Below, piece after piece: positions 43,256-53,109 of a DNA stretch of 64,000 bases (position 1 is the stretch's first letter; the number at the start of each line of letters is the position of its first letter). The notes beneath the pieces were generated by a model, which saw only the letters and a program-made list of their open reading frames with translations, made no database searches and was not told the origin of the DNA. The translations under genes were made by a program, and so were the position numbers. The stretch is from positions 108,700-172,699 of the forward strand of contig JAPKLW010001562.1 of the NCBI GenBank assembly GCA_026898455.1. The letters are read 5' to 3'. This stretch comes from Plectranthus barbatus (Eukaryota > Streptophyta > Magnoliopsida > Lamiales > Lamiaceae).

Positions 43256-43687
43256 CTGCTTGGGCAGCTTGCGTTAGAGGTCCCTCACCAGTCCCAATGC
43301 GATGAGGTTTCCAGATAAAACACTTATTTTAAGATGAGAAGTGGGAGCCTCTGAGCAAACGTCTGCTGGGGCAGCTTGCATTGAGACAACTTTCACTCAT
43401 CTCTAAGATTAATCTAAGTGGGACAACAAAAGATGTTAAAGGCATGACGCATGGGTCTAGTACGTATGTCGAATTGCCTTTTAATGTCCGGAGTTACGCT
43501 TTTGGTTACTTTGGCTTAGATGTTACCTTGAATATAACTCTTTTGAGATGTCCCTGCTCCGGATAGGTGAACATGGTCTTGAGATCTCCAATTTTAATTT
43601 CTTTTGCTTAAGATACCTGGCATGTTAAGAAATTAAAGGATCATTTTGGTCTGGTAGAGCGTTTGCTGTAAACGTCTGCTGGGGCAG
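43256..43687 (+). repeat. Three hairpin repeats in the T2 leader
   Basis: AAACGTCTGC-TKGG-GCAGCTTGC occurs at about 43250-43272, 43358-43379 and 43670-43692. The CTGC/GCAG stems are 43256-43259/43264-43267, 43363-43366/43371-43374 and 43676-43679/43684-43687. In the second, GCAA and TTGC flanks add an outer stem. Compare 531-976 in T1. Confidence 0.75.
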
Positions 43688-43816
43688 CTTGCAGTGAATT
43701 AGCTTGGGCAATTGGAGGAAACAAATTGTATTGTTTTTATCTAAAGGTTACTATGCAAATTTGTTTCAATTGTTCATAGTATTTGCTTACTTTAATTCGC
43801 TTATTTGTTTTTAGAT

Positions 43817-44683
43817 ATGTCTATGAATAATGTCATTAATATCCTTGCTCAAAATCCTCTCAATGGTCCGAATTTCCTTGAATGGAAACATAATTTGGAT
43901 TATATCCTTGTTGCGGAAGAACACAAGTTTGTCCTTACTGATCCTTATCCGCCAATCCCAGCTGCTGATGCTACTGCCGAGCGGCAGCAGTCTTACAATA
44001 AGTGGATCAAGTCTAATAATGTAGTGAAATGCTACATGATGACCACTATGAGTAAGGTACTGCAGCTACAACATCAGCATTATGATAAGGCCAGTGAGAT
44101 TATGGATAATCTAGCAGCGACTTATGGGGAGACGGACAGAACTATCAGATCCAATCTCATGAAGGAGATTGTGAGTAAGAAAATGTCTAAAGGCAGTTCA
44201 GTGAGAGAGCACGTGGTTGCCATGACTCACCACATGGATGAACTAACGTTGCATGGTGGTGGTATTGATGCGGAAGCCCAAGTCGATATCATACTAAACT
44301 CTCTTCCCAAGTCCTTCGAAAACTTCAGGTTGAATGCTGTGATGAACAAGAAGAAGTATACTCTTAATGAGTTACTCAGTGACTTGATGGCAGCACAGTC
44401 CCTGATGGAACCCGAAAAAACAGTTTTAGTTTCTTCTGGTAGCCGGTCTGCTGCTCCTAAACGAGCAAAACCTAAGAGAACGACTAGGAATAAGAACAAG
44501 AAAACTGCTGGTGGGAACAATGGATTTTATGCTCCAAAGAAAAAGGCTGGGAAAGTTAAAGGAAAGGGCAAGTGCTACCGCTGTGGCAAGATAGGACACT
44601 GGAAAGCAAATTGTCCAGGTGTTAACACCAATGGACAAAGTACGTCATCATTTACATGTCTAGTATCAGTTTTCTGCTCCTAG
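43817..44683 (+). CDS. gag: T2 gag, open reading frame
   Basis: ATG 43817 is chosen because T1 gag starts at the same motif. The 288-codon frame has no breaks. The N-terminus has GPNFLEWKHNLDYIL. The UBN2-like middle has KCYMMTTMSKVLQLQHQHYD, SVREHVVAMTHHMDEL and ILNSLPKSFENFRL. A Lys/Arg-rich stretch (about residues 210-245) precedes a CCHC knuckle, CYRCGKIGHWKANC (44573-44614). It forms the cytoplasmic particle and binds element RNA. The last 14 codons after NGQ lie inside a candidate intron (44640-44733). It is the only complete gag in the window, while the pol after it is badly eroded. Confidence 0.92.
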   Translation: MSMNNVINILAQNPLNGPNFLEWKHNLDYILVAEEHKFVLTDPYPPIPAADATAERQQSYNKWIKSNNVVKCYMMTTMSKVLQLQHQHYDKASEIMDNLAATYGETDRTIRSNLMKEIVSKKMSKGSSVREHVVAMTHHMDELTLHGGGIDAEAQVDIILNSLPKSFENFRLNAVMNKKKYTLNELLSDLMAAQSLMEPEKTVLVSSGSRSAAPKRAKPKRTTRNKNKKTAGGNNGFYAPKKKAGKVKGKGKCYRCGKIGHWKANCPGVNTNGQSTSSFTCLVSVFCS

Positions 44684-44733
44684 TGAGTAGTGGTTACTGT
44701 GAATACTAATCATGTTTTGGTTGCGCTATGCAG
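44640..44733 (+). promoter_or_regulatory. Candidate gag-end intron in T2
   Basis: The donor is CAAA|GTACGT. The acceptor is CTATGCAG, with a branch-like TACTAAT 27 bases upstream. Splicing would join gag to AGAATCAAGC and end it nine codons later at TGA. The branch-like word is also the eroded protease motif (T1: ATDHV), so it may be chance. T1 has the same layout at 1789-1926. Confidence 0.4.
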
Positions 44734-47227
44734 AGAATCAAGCTGATGATAATGCTTGAGGATGACGGAACTACCTACTCCAAGGAAGGAGCTAGAGATC
44801 GTTCTCAAGCTGTTGGAGTTATCTGCTTTAAGTTTATGTTAAAACTCTGTTTTAATTCAAGATCTTTTGAAGAGATATTGGCTTTGTTTTGATAAACAAT
44901 TTTCATCTATGGATTATCAGTTATTCAGATAGAGATTTTCTATCATGGTGAATAACAGTGTTTTCTATTATGGATGGTTGTCTCTTCATAACTTGATTAC
45001 ATAAACTATCAGTGTTCTAAGGTATAATTTATAAGAATCTCTATAGAGATGGGTTACATCAGTCTAAGTAGTTTTAAGTAATTCATGGAATTATGGATTC
45101 AATCCAGGTATTCCTAAGAATGGTACTTATGACAACTACTTAAAGGCATAAGATGGAAACCAGGCCTTTTAATAGGCGATTGTATTTCTATAGATTATTT
45201 CGTGTTTGCTCTGGTTTGCTGGTTTGAGTCTACTTCCGCAGTTGCCTTAACAGGCATTAATACTGTAATCATTTAAGATTTGGATATGTGTATCTAATTC
45301 ACTACAAGTCTTAGTCTCTTGCTTTAATCAAGAGCGTTCAAGACTAAAGTAGAGAATAAGTTAAACAAGACCGTAAACGCATTATGGTTCATTCATAATG
45401 GTGTATCTTAAGTGATGGGTTTTTCAGTATCTGGCAGAGCAAATGGATTGCATCCCAGTTAATTACACCTATTATTCCTCGATTGGGATAGTGTAGGTAA
45501 AACGAAATAAGATTCTTTAAAAGATTATGAGTTATGCCAGCTTTGCCAAATTCTCATTTTGGGAACAGCGCCAAAAGCAGTTGTATGTTTACTTAATCTA
45601 GTGTCTTCTAAATCAGTTCCAAATACCGTAGCAGACCTTGACTCTGTCAAAAGGGCAATGATGGGTAATTCAGCTGTTAAGCTGATATAGGAAACAGATT
45701 GTTTGGAAGAAAGGTTTAAGCTAGTATTGCTTTGTGGGCTATTCCATGTAAACAAAAAAGATGGCTGCTTTGTGTATCCTAGATACAAGCAAGTTGTATG
45801 GGATGAAACCATGAATCCAAATGTGAGTTTGTTCTCTAACGTTTTAGAGAAGACAATTCAAATCCATCAGGAAATACCCCGTGGTAATTGAGCATACCTT
45901 GGAAGGTATAGTACCAATTGCACGGTCACCTGTTTAATGTGGTAAACCACAAATTAATGCACCATTAACTGACAACGTAAAAGGAGCATCGTTGCAGTGG
46001 GAGGTTGCCTTAACAGGCTTAATGGTACTAGTTCGTGGAAATAGTCTCTGGACTTGTTCCCAGCTAAACGAACAACATCGTACTTATCCCTTAAGGCGCA
46101 ACGAAGCTGTTAAGACAAACGATGCACTTAAATGACGTCAAATCATGTATTCAGAAATGAATCAGTAAATGTTATGGTCATGTAACAGGATCAGTGATTG
46201 CCAAATAGCTTACCAGCTATAAGTAACTAATTGATATACAAGGGAAGAAATGCTCGAATGGTAACCTAGCATGTTTTCGAAGGTCTAGGTTAGTGAGTAA
46301 GGTATGTTTCACAACAAGACTTTCTCACTGGTTGCAACTATTAAACCCATTCGAATTCTTTTAACCATAACAACACATATGATTCTAAATATCTGGAAGA
46401 TAGATGACATCATCTGTATTTTATAAACGGGTACCTTGATAAAAGGTGACGACATCTGTATACAACAACCAGATAAATTATGTGCAAAGCATAATGTCTG
46501 GAAGCCAAGGTAGTTCAAGTATGAACTTAGGGGAGCTTTAAATCATGAAACAAACATTTCGATATTGTCTATCGAGAATGATAGTTTCATGTACCAGTTA
46601 TGTGTCAGCGGACGCGTGGTTTTCCTTGCACATTATGTAGATGATATTTTTACTTTCGAAAACGGAGTGGAGATATTGTCAGGCATAAAGAGATGGTTAT
46701 CCGAACAATTTCAGAAGTAGGACTTATGAGATCTTGGAACATCTTTTGAATTAAAGTCTTGTGTTGTCACAAGAAAAGGATGTTCAGGTATTTCAAGTCG
46801 CTTAAATTGATTCTGTGGTGAGTCGTTCATAGCAAGAAAGATTGTTATCTTTCTATATTGTAAATGAACGAAGTTAGATATCTGTACTGCTTTAAGCATG
46901 TTAAACAGATATCAGTTCAGCTCTGGATAGGCCCATTGGTTAATGAATGAGCCTTGTGAGTTGAATGGCATCGGATATCCAGGAGGATCATAAGGAAAGG
47001 AAATCGACCTCTAACTATGTGTTGGCCTTGGAGGAGGAGTTATAGGAATCTAACACAGAAGTGTGTTGCGGATTCCGATATGAAGGCTGAGTTTTTGACA
47101 ACTTCATTAGCTTCGCAAGAAGCAGTATAACTCCGGTGTTATCCTCTAGAGGTGTGTGTTCTGAGTTTTCCTGATAAAATCACATGGAATTGTGATCATG
47201 TTGGTGCAATGACAAACTCAAGGGAAC
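44672..47227 (+). pseudogene. pol: T2 pol remnant
   Basis: Only traces remain. The protease is at about 44688-44730. Integrase pieces lie at about 45330-45420 (VENKLNKT) and 45525-45790, the last matching T1 at 2830-3080. The RT palm is at about 46613-46720, where LHYVDDIF-type codons are legible. RNase H is at about 47020-47227 (AEF, then CDHVGAMTNS). The whole is about 2.5 kb, short of the usual Copia pol, so large parts are deleted. No frame exceeds about 70 codons. It is cut by the gap at 47228. Confidence 0.8.
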
Positions 47228-47237
47228 NNNNNNNNNN
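47228..47237. other. Assembly gap (10 N)
   Basis: The gap lies between RNase H and base 56 of the right LTR of T2. Aligning to T1 (19620 to LTR base 55) predicts roughly 335 bp of missing sequence, so 10 is a placeholder length. Confidence 0.95.
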
Positions 47238-48602
47238 CATATATGTGTTGCCACAACAATGCTCGCTGTCTGATAAAACAAACATACAACGAGCCACAAT
47301 ATCCTATTATCTCGCCTATATAGATGACCATATGGTGTGTAGGAGATCACAGAGGATCATATGAGTCGTTCGACCTAGCGAGATATAAACAGTATCACGG
47401 CTGAGACAGTCCCTGGATAGGTTGTCTGTCTAAGCTACGGCACATCGGTTCATAAGTGGGTTTATCCTAGCTACTTGATGTGTCGGTACATGGTTATGTA
47501 TTGATGGGATCAACAGTGGGATGTGCCATTCTCATTGACATATGAATGAGCCAGATCCCTAACATACTTCCTATGATCTTAAACTTAACTGAAGGATAAG
47601 GGGCACACACAGATTGACCATACTTTGATTTACTATGGTGGCGAGTCTTACATGTACTCTTATACCCGTATTTTGGGTGTTGGCAATTTGTGTGTGGCCT
47701 GCTTAGGCTGGATGTTTAGGTAAGCATATCCGTTTCAGGATGGTGACATTCCCTGAGGAGCCCACAAGGTTCATTATGCTAAACCCTGCAGGTTGAATTA
47801 TTTAATTCAGGCATAAGTGAAAAGGAGTGGGTGGTATTACTCAGGAAATAAGAGATTAATTAATTATGGCTGATTGTCATAAGCCAAATTAATTAATGAA
47901 TGTCTAAAACCTTAAATATGTGGATCTTGTTAGTATGGTGCAACCCGTTCCTAATAATGTGGTAATAAAGGGGCGAGTTAGCATTGTTACCGTGGTGAAG
48001 GTTAAAACAATGTTTTATTAATTAATTATGTTCTGGGTTGAACAAAGAATGATTAACTAATAAAGAGGGCCCATTTTATTATTTGCATCTGGTCCCTGGT
48101 CTGGCCCATGAACTGCTCAAGCCCATTAGGGTTAGGGTTTCTCAAAACCCTAACACTATATATAGTCCTTCTCTCTATCAGATCATTAGTGAATTTCAGT
48201 ATATTGAAAATATAGAAAGAGACGGTGGCGGCGATCTGGAAGGGAGAGACTGATCGATCTCTCCTGATCTCGGATTCAACTTGGTAGATAATCCTCACCA
48301 GATTTCCAAGGAGCAAGGGAACAGATCAGAAGATCAGATCTGTAGGATCAACTATCCATCGCCGGCATTCTATCTCAGATCTAAGGTTATTTCATCGTTA
48401 TTAGCTCCAATCTAGATCTGTAGATCAAACGGTGAAATCAGGTATTCCCTAAATCCATCCTCTGCAATTAATTTTGTAGGAGCATGCAAAGGATCGCATG
48501 GTTTATTTAATTGAAATTTGTTCCTGGTATCCTAAGAACGATCATTGGCAAGAATTTAATTAATGGCAACTCATGTTGTCCATCGTAGACTCAAACCCTA
48601 CA
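47238..48602 (+). repeat. Right LTR of T2 (first 55 bp missing)
   Basis: It matches the left LTR from 40369 on and ends CCCTACA. TATATATA is at 48157-48164. TSD AACAC follows. Confidence 0.93.
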
Positions 48603-49146
48603 AACACGACCACCAATTGCAGGATCATGAGAGATCTAAGAGATGTGATTCATAAAACCAATGATGTCATTGGAGAATCGGGCTCCAATTCCTTCGAAGC
48701 TGAACGATTGCTCCGATTAGGTTTATGAGTGAATCTATGTCTATGCTAGAGACCTTGGCTGGTCAGCAAACAAACGAGAGGGTCAGTGATGCAGCAAGTA
48801 ATGCTTAGGCCTCACTAAACCCTCTCAAGGAGTTCACAAGTCAAGGGGGAATTCAAGAAGAAGAAATCATTCAACAAAATGAAGAGGTTGCTGAGAACCC
48901 CAAGAATAACGAGAGGACTGCTGAAAATAACCGGGAGCGGACTGCTGATGGAAGACGTATCCACACTCCAGCAAACGCAAATCCAGCAGGTCGTTAATGA
49001 GCAGACAACCATCCAGCGAATAGCAATCCAACAAGTACTGTTGAAAATCTGAATAACCTATAACTTGTTGAAGTTACTGTTTTAGGAAGCCAAATTGGAG
49101 CACCCTGCAGTCAAACAATCTCAGTCATTGACCTGCAAAGACCAAA
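48603..49146 (+). pseudogene. pol: S3 integrase C-terminal tail
   Basis: This continues S3 after T2. It matches S2 at 27317-27910 (GESGSN-type codons near 48674, then a Gln/Thr-rich tail with CAGCAA words). Every frame is broken. Confidence 0.65.
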
Positions 49147-50225
49147 ATGGCTAATGAGAGATCATCATTAGAAGCAATATTAGGAGATCTTGCTGATCCA
49201 ATACGAACCAGACATACTGTTATGCAAGCGTGCTACATATCCCAAGAGGAACCAACCAAAGTTACTGATGCACTTAAATTTGTTGATTGGATTAACACAA
49301 TGCAAGAAGAATTGTCAGAATTCACGCGGAATTATGTATGGGATCTCGTGGACTAACCAACGCATCAATCGGCAATAGGCACCAAATGGGTGTTAAAAAA
49401 CAAGCGTGATGCGAATGGACTTGTCGTGCGCTACAAAGTAAGGCTTGTAGCTAAAGGATACGCGTAGTGTGAAGGAATCGACTTCGACAAAAAGTTTGCT
49501 CCAGTATCTCGATTGGAAGCAATCAGAATGTTCTTTGCATATGTTGCTCACCGTGGTTTTACTGTGTTTCAGATGGACGGCAAGAGTGTGTTCCTGAATG
49601 GTGAATTAAAGGAGGAGGTCTACGTGGAACAGCCTCCTAGCTTTGAACGAGGTAACAAGGTGTACGGGTTGAGAAAGGCTCTGTATGGCCTGAAGCAAGC
49701 CCCCAGAGCATGGTATGAGACGCTGTCATAATTTCTACTAAAGAATGGATTCTAGAAGGGGAAGATCTACCGGACACTCTTCCTGATCAAGGATGTTGAA
49801 GACATCTTACTTGTTCAAATATACGTGGATGATATTATCTTTGGCTCTAAGAATCTAACCCTGTATGAAAAATTTGCTCAGCTTATACAGACTAATTTTC
49901 AGATGAGCATGATGGGGAAGACATCATACTTCTTAGGCCTACAAGTTCAGCAACCTAGCGATGGGATCTTCATTCATAAGAAGAAATATACAAAAGATCT
50001 CATTAGCAAATACTGTCCAGAAAAGACAAAGACTCTACAGATTCCCATGAGCGCAGCATGCCAAATCTCAGTTGATGAAGAAGGAGAATCCATGGACCCA
50101 ACAACATATCGAGGTATTATTTGTTCATTATTATATCTAATGGCCAGCAGAACAAATATTTCACATGTTGTAGGCGTGTGTGCTAGATATCAAGCAAATC
50201 CAAAGAAATCACACATGGAATACGC
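49147..50225 (+). pseudogene. pol: S3 reverse transcriptase
   Basis: The sequence runs WINTMQEELSEFTRNYVW, then TKWVLKNKRDANG, RLEAIRMFF, FTVFQMDGKSVFLNGELKEE and the catalytic YVDDIIFGSKN at about 49825. Both Asp residues are present. FQMSMMGKTSYFLGLQVQQPSDGIF is nearly perfect. Stops stand at 49354-49356, 49467-49469, 49729-49731 and 49753. A frameshift at 50225 leads on to RNase H. It is the best-preserved Sirevirus RT in the window. Confidence 0.92.
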
Positions 50226-50757
50226 GTGAAGGTTGTCAAATATTTGAAATGGACAGAGTTATTAGGAGTTTGGTATCCCAGAGCAGACGATCTTACACTC
50301 GTTGGATATTTAGACTCCAACTTCGGAGGATGCCAAATTGATCGGAAGAGTACGAGTGGGACTTGTCAATTCCTTCGACACAAGCTGATCAGCTGGTTTA
50401 GCAAAAAGCAACACTCGGTAGCAACGTCCACAACTAAAGCTGAATACATGGATGTTGCGAGCTATTGTACACATGTGTTGTGGATCAAGAAACAACTTCA
50501 AGACTATGAAGTCAGCACCGGATGCATCCCGATCTACTACGACAACAACAGCATAATGTGCATCACAAAGAATCCAGTACATCATTCAAGGACGAAGCAC
50601 ATTAATATCAGACATCACTTCATCTGAGATCACGTGGAAAACAAGGACATTTTTGTGGCTTACATTCGGACAGAAAACCATCTAGCAGAAAGTAAATTCA
50701 AAGAGCTTTGTCATAAGCTAAAATTATTAGATTTAGAAGAGGTTGTGGAAGAATGAG
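50226..50757 (+). pseudogene. pol: S3 RNase H
   Basis: It reads VVKYLKWTELLGVWYPRADDL, then CQIDRKSTSGTCQFL, STTKAEYMDVASYCTHVLW and YYDNNSIMCITKNPVHHSRTKH. The stop at 50625-50627 is a CGA-to-TGA type change. The final DHVENKDI to EEVVEE reads on in the same frame and ends at 50755-50757. Confidence 0.9.
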
Positions 50758-50867
50758 TCTCAGCTCTTGTTTTATTCTTGGATTTTTCAAATTTTTGAAG
50801 ATGATGCGGATTAGGTGTGTCCAGGCTCACACTCTCCAGCCAGATGCTGAAAATGTTTCTAGTCGAT

Positions 50868-50964
50868 TTGCTGAGTCCATACTCTCAGTAGATTTGATAT
50901 CACTTGCTGAAACCTCATCTTTCAGTAGACATCTTAGTGATTGTTGAGTCCCAGCTCTCAGCAA
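50868..50964 (+). repeat. First hairpin array after S3 pol
   Basis: Three units: TGCTGAG/CTCAGTA (50869-50875/50884-50890), TGCTGAA/TTCAGTA (50905-50911/50921-50927) and TTGTTGAG/CTCAGCAA (50941-50948/50957-50964). In the second, a G-C pair has become A-T. Confidence 0.8.
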
Positions 50965-50989
50965 ATGGTCAAGACCGCTTGATCAACCT

Positions 50990-52480
50990 TGAAAGATATC
51001 CAACAAAGAAGAATTAAAAGCAGGATTTTGTCAACCGGTGAAACAATTTAAACCACATTAATGGAGAAAATTAATGATGGGACGGTCAAAATTCGTTATC
51101 ATTTCTGAAGATTTTTCTTAAGGATCGAGATGTTTTAGATCTGGATATGGTATCACAAAAGGCTACGTGGAAAGTATTTCTAAAACCAACGATTCCCAAG
51201 GCAGATGATTTGATTAATCTAACAATCTTCAGGATGGGTTTGTCTATTTAAAGAAGGTCTTTTGTTTGGGAAAGCATATACAACCATCTGAAATTATACT
51301 CATTTCATGCCTTCAATCCCATCTGATCAAGGATTAAATCTTGTTGCTCAAGAAAATAAGATGTCATCCTTTACCATCTCACCAAAATACCGACTAGATG
51401 GGTTTGAGCAACGTGGCTTGGAAGTCTCCAAATTGAGGAAGGATCCTAATCTTCATAAAAACCATCTCTAAGAAGATTCTCTCAATTCTCGATTCACCTC
51501 TGATAATGGGTTTTCTTATATTAGAACCGAAAGGATATAGGAGGTCCATTTTGTCAGGCCATGACAGCTTCAGCATTGGAGATATATAAGGTTGTTAGGT
51601 GGGTCTGAGAATGGATATTCCTTAGTCACATGGTCTGGGAACTCCTTTGGGCACCGGTGGATCTATGCATCCAAAGGAACCACATACAACTTCTTCCCCA
51701 CTTCTTCTTCTAGGATTTCAAAAGTCAGCCATGGAGAAGATAAAGAAGAAGAGATGGAGGAAAGGCTTGTAGCTGGTGCAGATGTAACTCATGTACATCT
51801 GTATGGCATCCGAAGCTAAAGAGGCACGCATCTAGATGTGCGAGCTTGCAGATGGTGCAGATGTTACCCATACTACATAAAGTATGGACATATGTATAGC
51901 ACCTGAAGCTGGAGAAAGAATGCGGACAAGAGCACCGGTATGAGCAGATGGTGAGATCTGCTAGACTCAGACTTCCTTTCTAACTGTATGTTGGATTGTC
52001 GGCAGGAAGTAAGAAGGTTGTTGCTGAAGAGATGTTTACATAGCTCGAGGAGCTAGAAGATTAACTGGAAAACAGACATCTCGCAGTCTAGAAGATGTTG
52101 TTGCGCATGTGGAGAGACATGCAGTAGCGAGCTCGGGGAAAAGACCAAGAGCAGATCTAGCAAAGGCATTATTTGGAGCAAATTGAGGATGAATTTGATC
52201 GTTGTAACTTGTAGTTTAATACTTAGCGAAGTGTAACTCCTATAAACCAATGATATCAATAAGACAACATGCTCATTATGATGACGATACTAAGTTGTCT
52301 CAAAATAATAACTGCCTAAACAAATCGCTAGATCATTACACTCCTTGTGTAAATAGGTTCCTATATAACCCCCTTATGCTTTTCCCTTGATTAAAAATTC
52401 AAGATAAAGGGAGAATAAGCAAATAGGAATGTTAAGAAAAAGGTGTTCCCCGAAGCCTAAAACGGAAGGAGAGAACTTGT
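50990..52480 (+). other. Extra spacer segment in S3 with decayed coding tail
   Basis: S2 has nothing of this size here. A TATA-like CTATTTAAAG is at about 51243. Open stretches (for example 51592-51819) have no known motif. One frame from about 52024 to 52214 reads as a Glu/Gln/Leu-rich, coiled-coil-like sequence (LLRMWRDMQ, LEQIEDEFDRCNL) with five internal TAG or TAA stops, each one base from CAG or CAA. It then ends at TAG. I do not recognise the gene. It may be a further ORF of the element or captured host DNA. Confidence 0.45.
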
Positions 52481-52504
52481 TGATTGCTTTTTTAAGCAAA
52501 ATCT

Positions 52505-52720
52505 TTGCTGACTACTGAGTCCAAGCTCTCAGAGAACCCCGATGACTACTGAGTCCAAGCTCTCAGTAAATTCCCGTTGGCTGCTAAGTAATAAAATCTT
52601 AGCAGAATCTAAGTTGACTGTTGAGTCCAAGATCTCAGCAGATACCTAATGTTTGTTGAGTCCAAGCTCTCAACAGATACCCTTTGATTGATGAGTCCAA
52701 TTTCTCAGCAATGTATCTTA
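52505..52720 (+). repeat. Second hairpin array in S3
   Basis: Six or so units of about 35-40 bp. Paired stems: TACTGAG/CTCAGTA (52547-52553/52562-52568), CTGCTAAG/CTTAGCAG (52581-52588/52598-52605), TGTTGAG/CTCAGCA (52619-52625/52634-52640) and TGTTGAG/CTCAACA (52654-52660/52669-52675). The loop is mostly TCCAAGCT. Confidence 0.85.
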
Positions 52721-53109
52721 TGTTTGTTGTATTCGGCCCAACAAATAGAATCAGAATAATGTTTTCAAATCTCTCGATAGGCAAGACTATCCGATTGACG
52801 TGAGTAGCTGTTGAAGTCAACATTAATTGGAGGAGTGACTGCTGCACAGGGCAGCGACAAATAAGTGACTGCTACGTCAGCCACGCGCATCTTTCCATCA
52901 TCGTGGGACATAAGGCAAACTGTCACTAAAATGCTCAACCGTCGATCTGTCCATAATAAAGAAAATATCCAATTGTACCTTCAAAGCTTATTGATTTAAA
53001 TCATACAAAGGAAGTTGGTTTGGGATTTTCATTCCTATTACTCTTTATCTTTCTGCTTTCAAATTTTTCTTCAACTCTCTATCTTTTCTTAGATCAGGAA
53101 AAATCTAAA
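52721..53109 (+). promoter_or_regulatory. Promoter-like spacer before the S3 env-like ORF
   Basis: It matches 31420-31824, with TACGTCAGCCACGCGC (about 52874) and TCATCGTGGG. A good TATA is not seen. A T/C-rich leader reaches the ATG at 53110. Confidence 0.4.

Larger units (their letters stand above)
40314..48602 (+). mobile_element. Copia element T2, nearly complete, TSD AACAC
   Basis: Both LTRs are seen (40314-41731 and 47238-48602). AACAC stands at 40309-40313 and 48603-48607. The LTR ends are TGTTGGG and CCCAACA on the left and (gap) and CCCTACA on the right. The internal part holds a Met-type primer site, a GC-rich leader, three leader hairpins, an open gag and a very eroded pol. A run of 10 N lies at the right LTR start. 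T2 is younger than S3, which it splits. The two LTRs differ at scattered positions, so it is not a recent insert. Confidence 0.92.

Noticed and set aside
44704..44710. TACTAAT as proof of an intron branch point in T2
   Set aside because: It aligns with protease codons (ATDHV) in T1, so it can be explained by coding ancestry.
52721..53109. Functional promoter of a host gene
   Set aside because: It lies inside S3 and aligns with the S2 spacer, so it belongs to the element.
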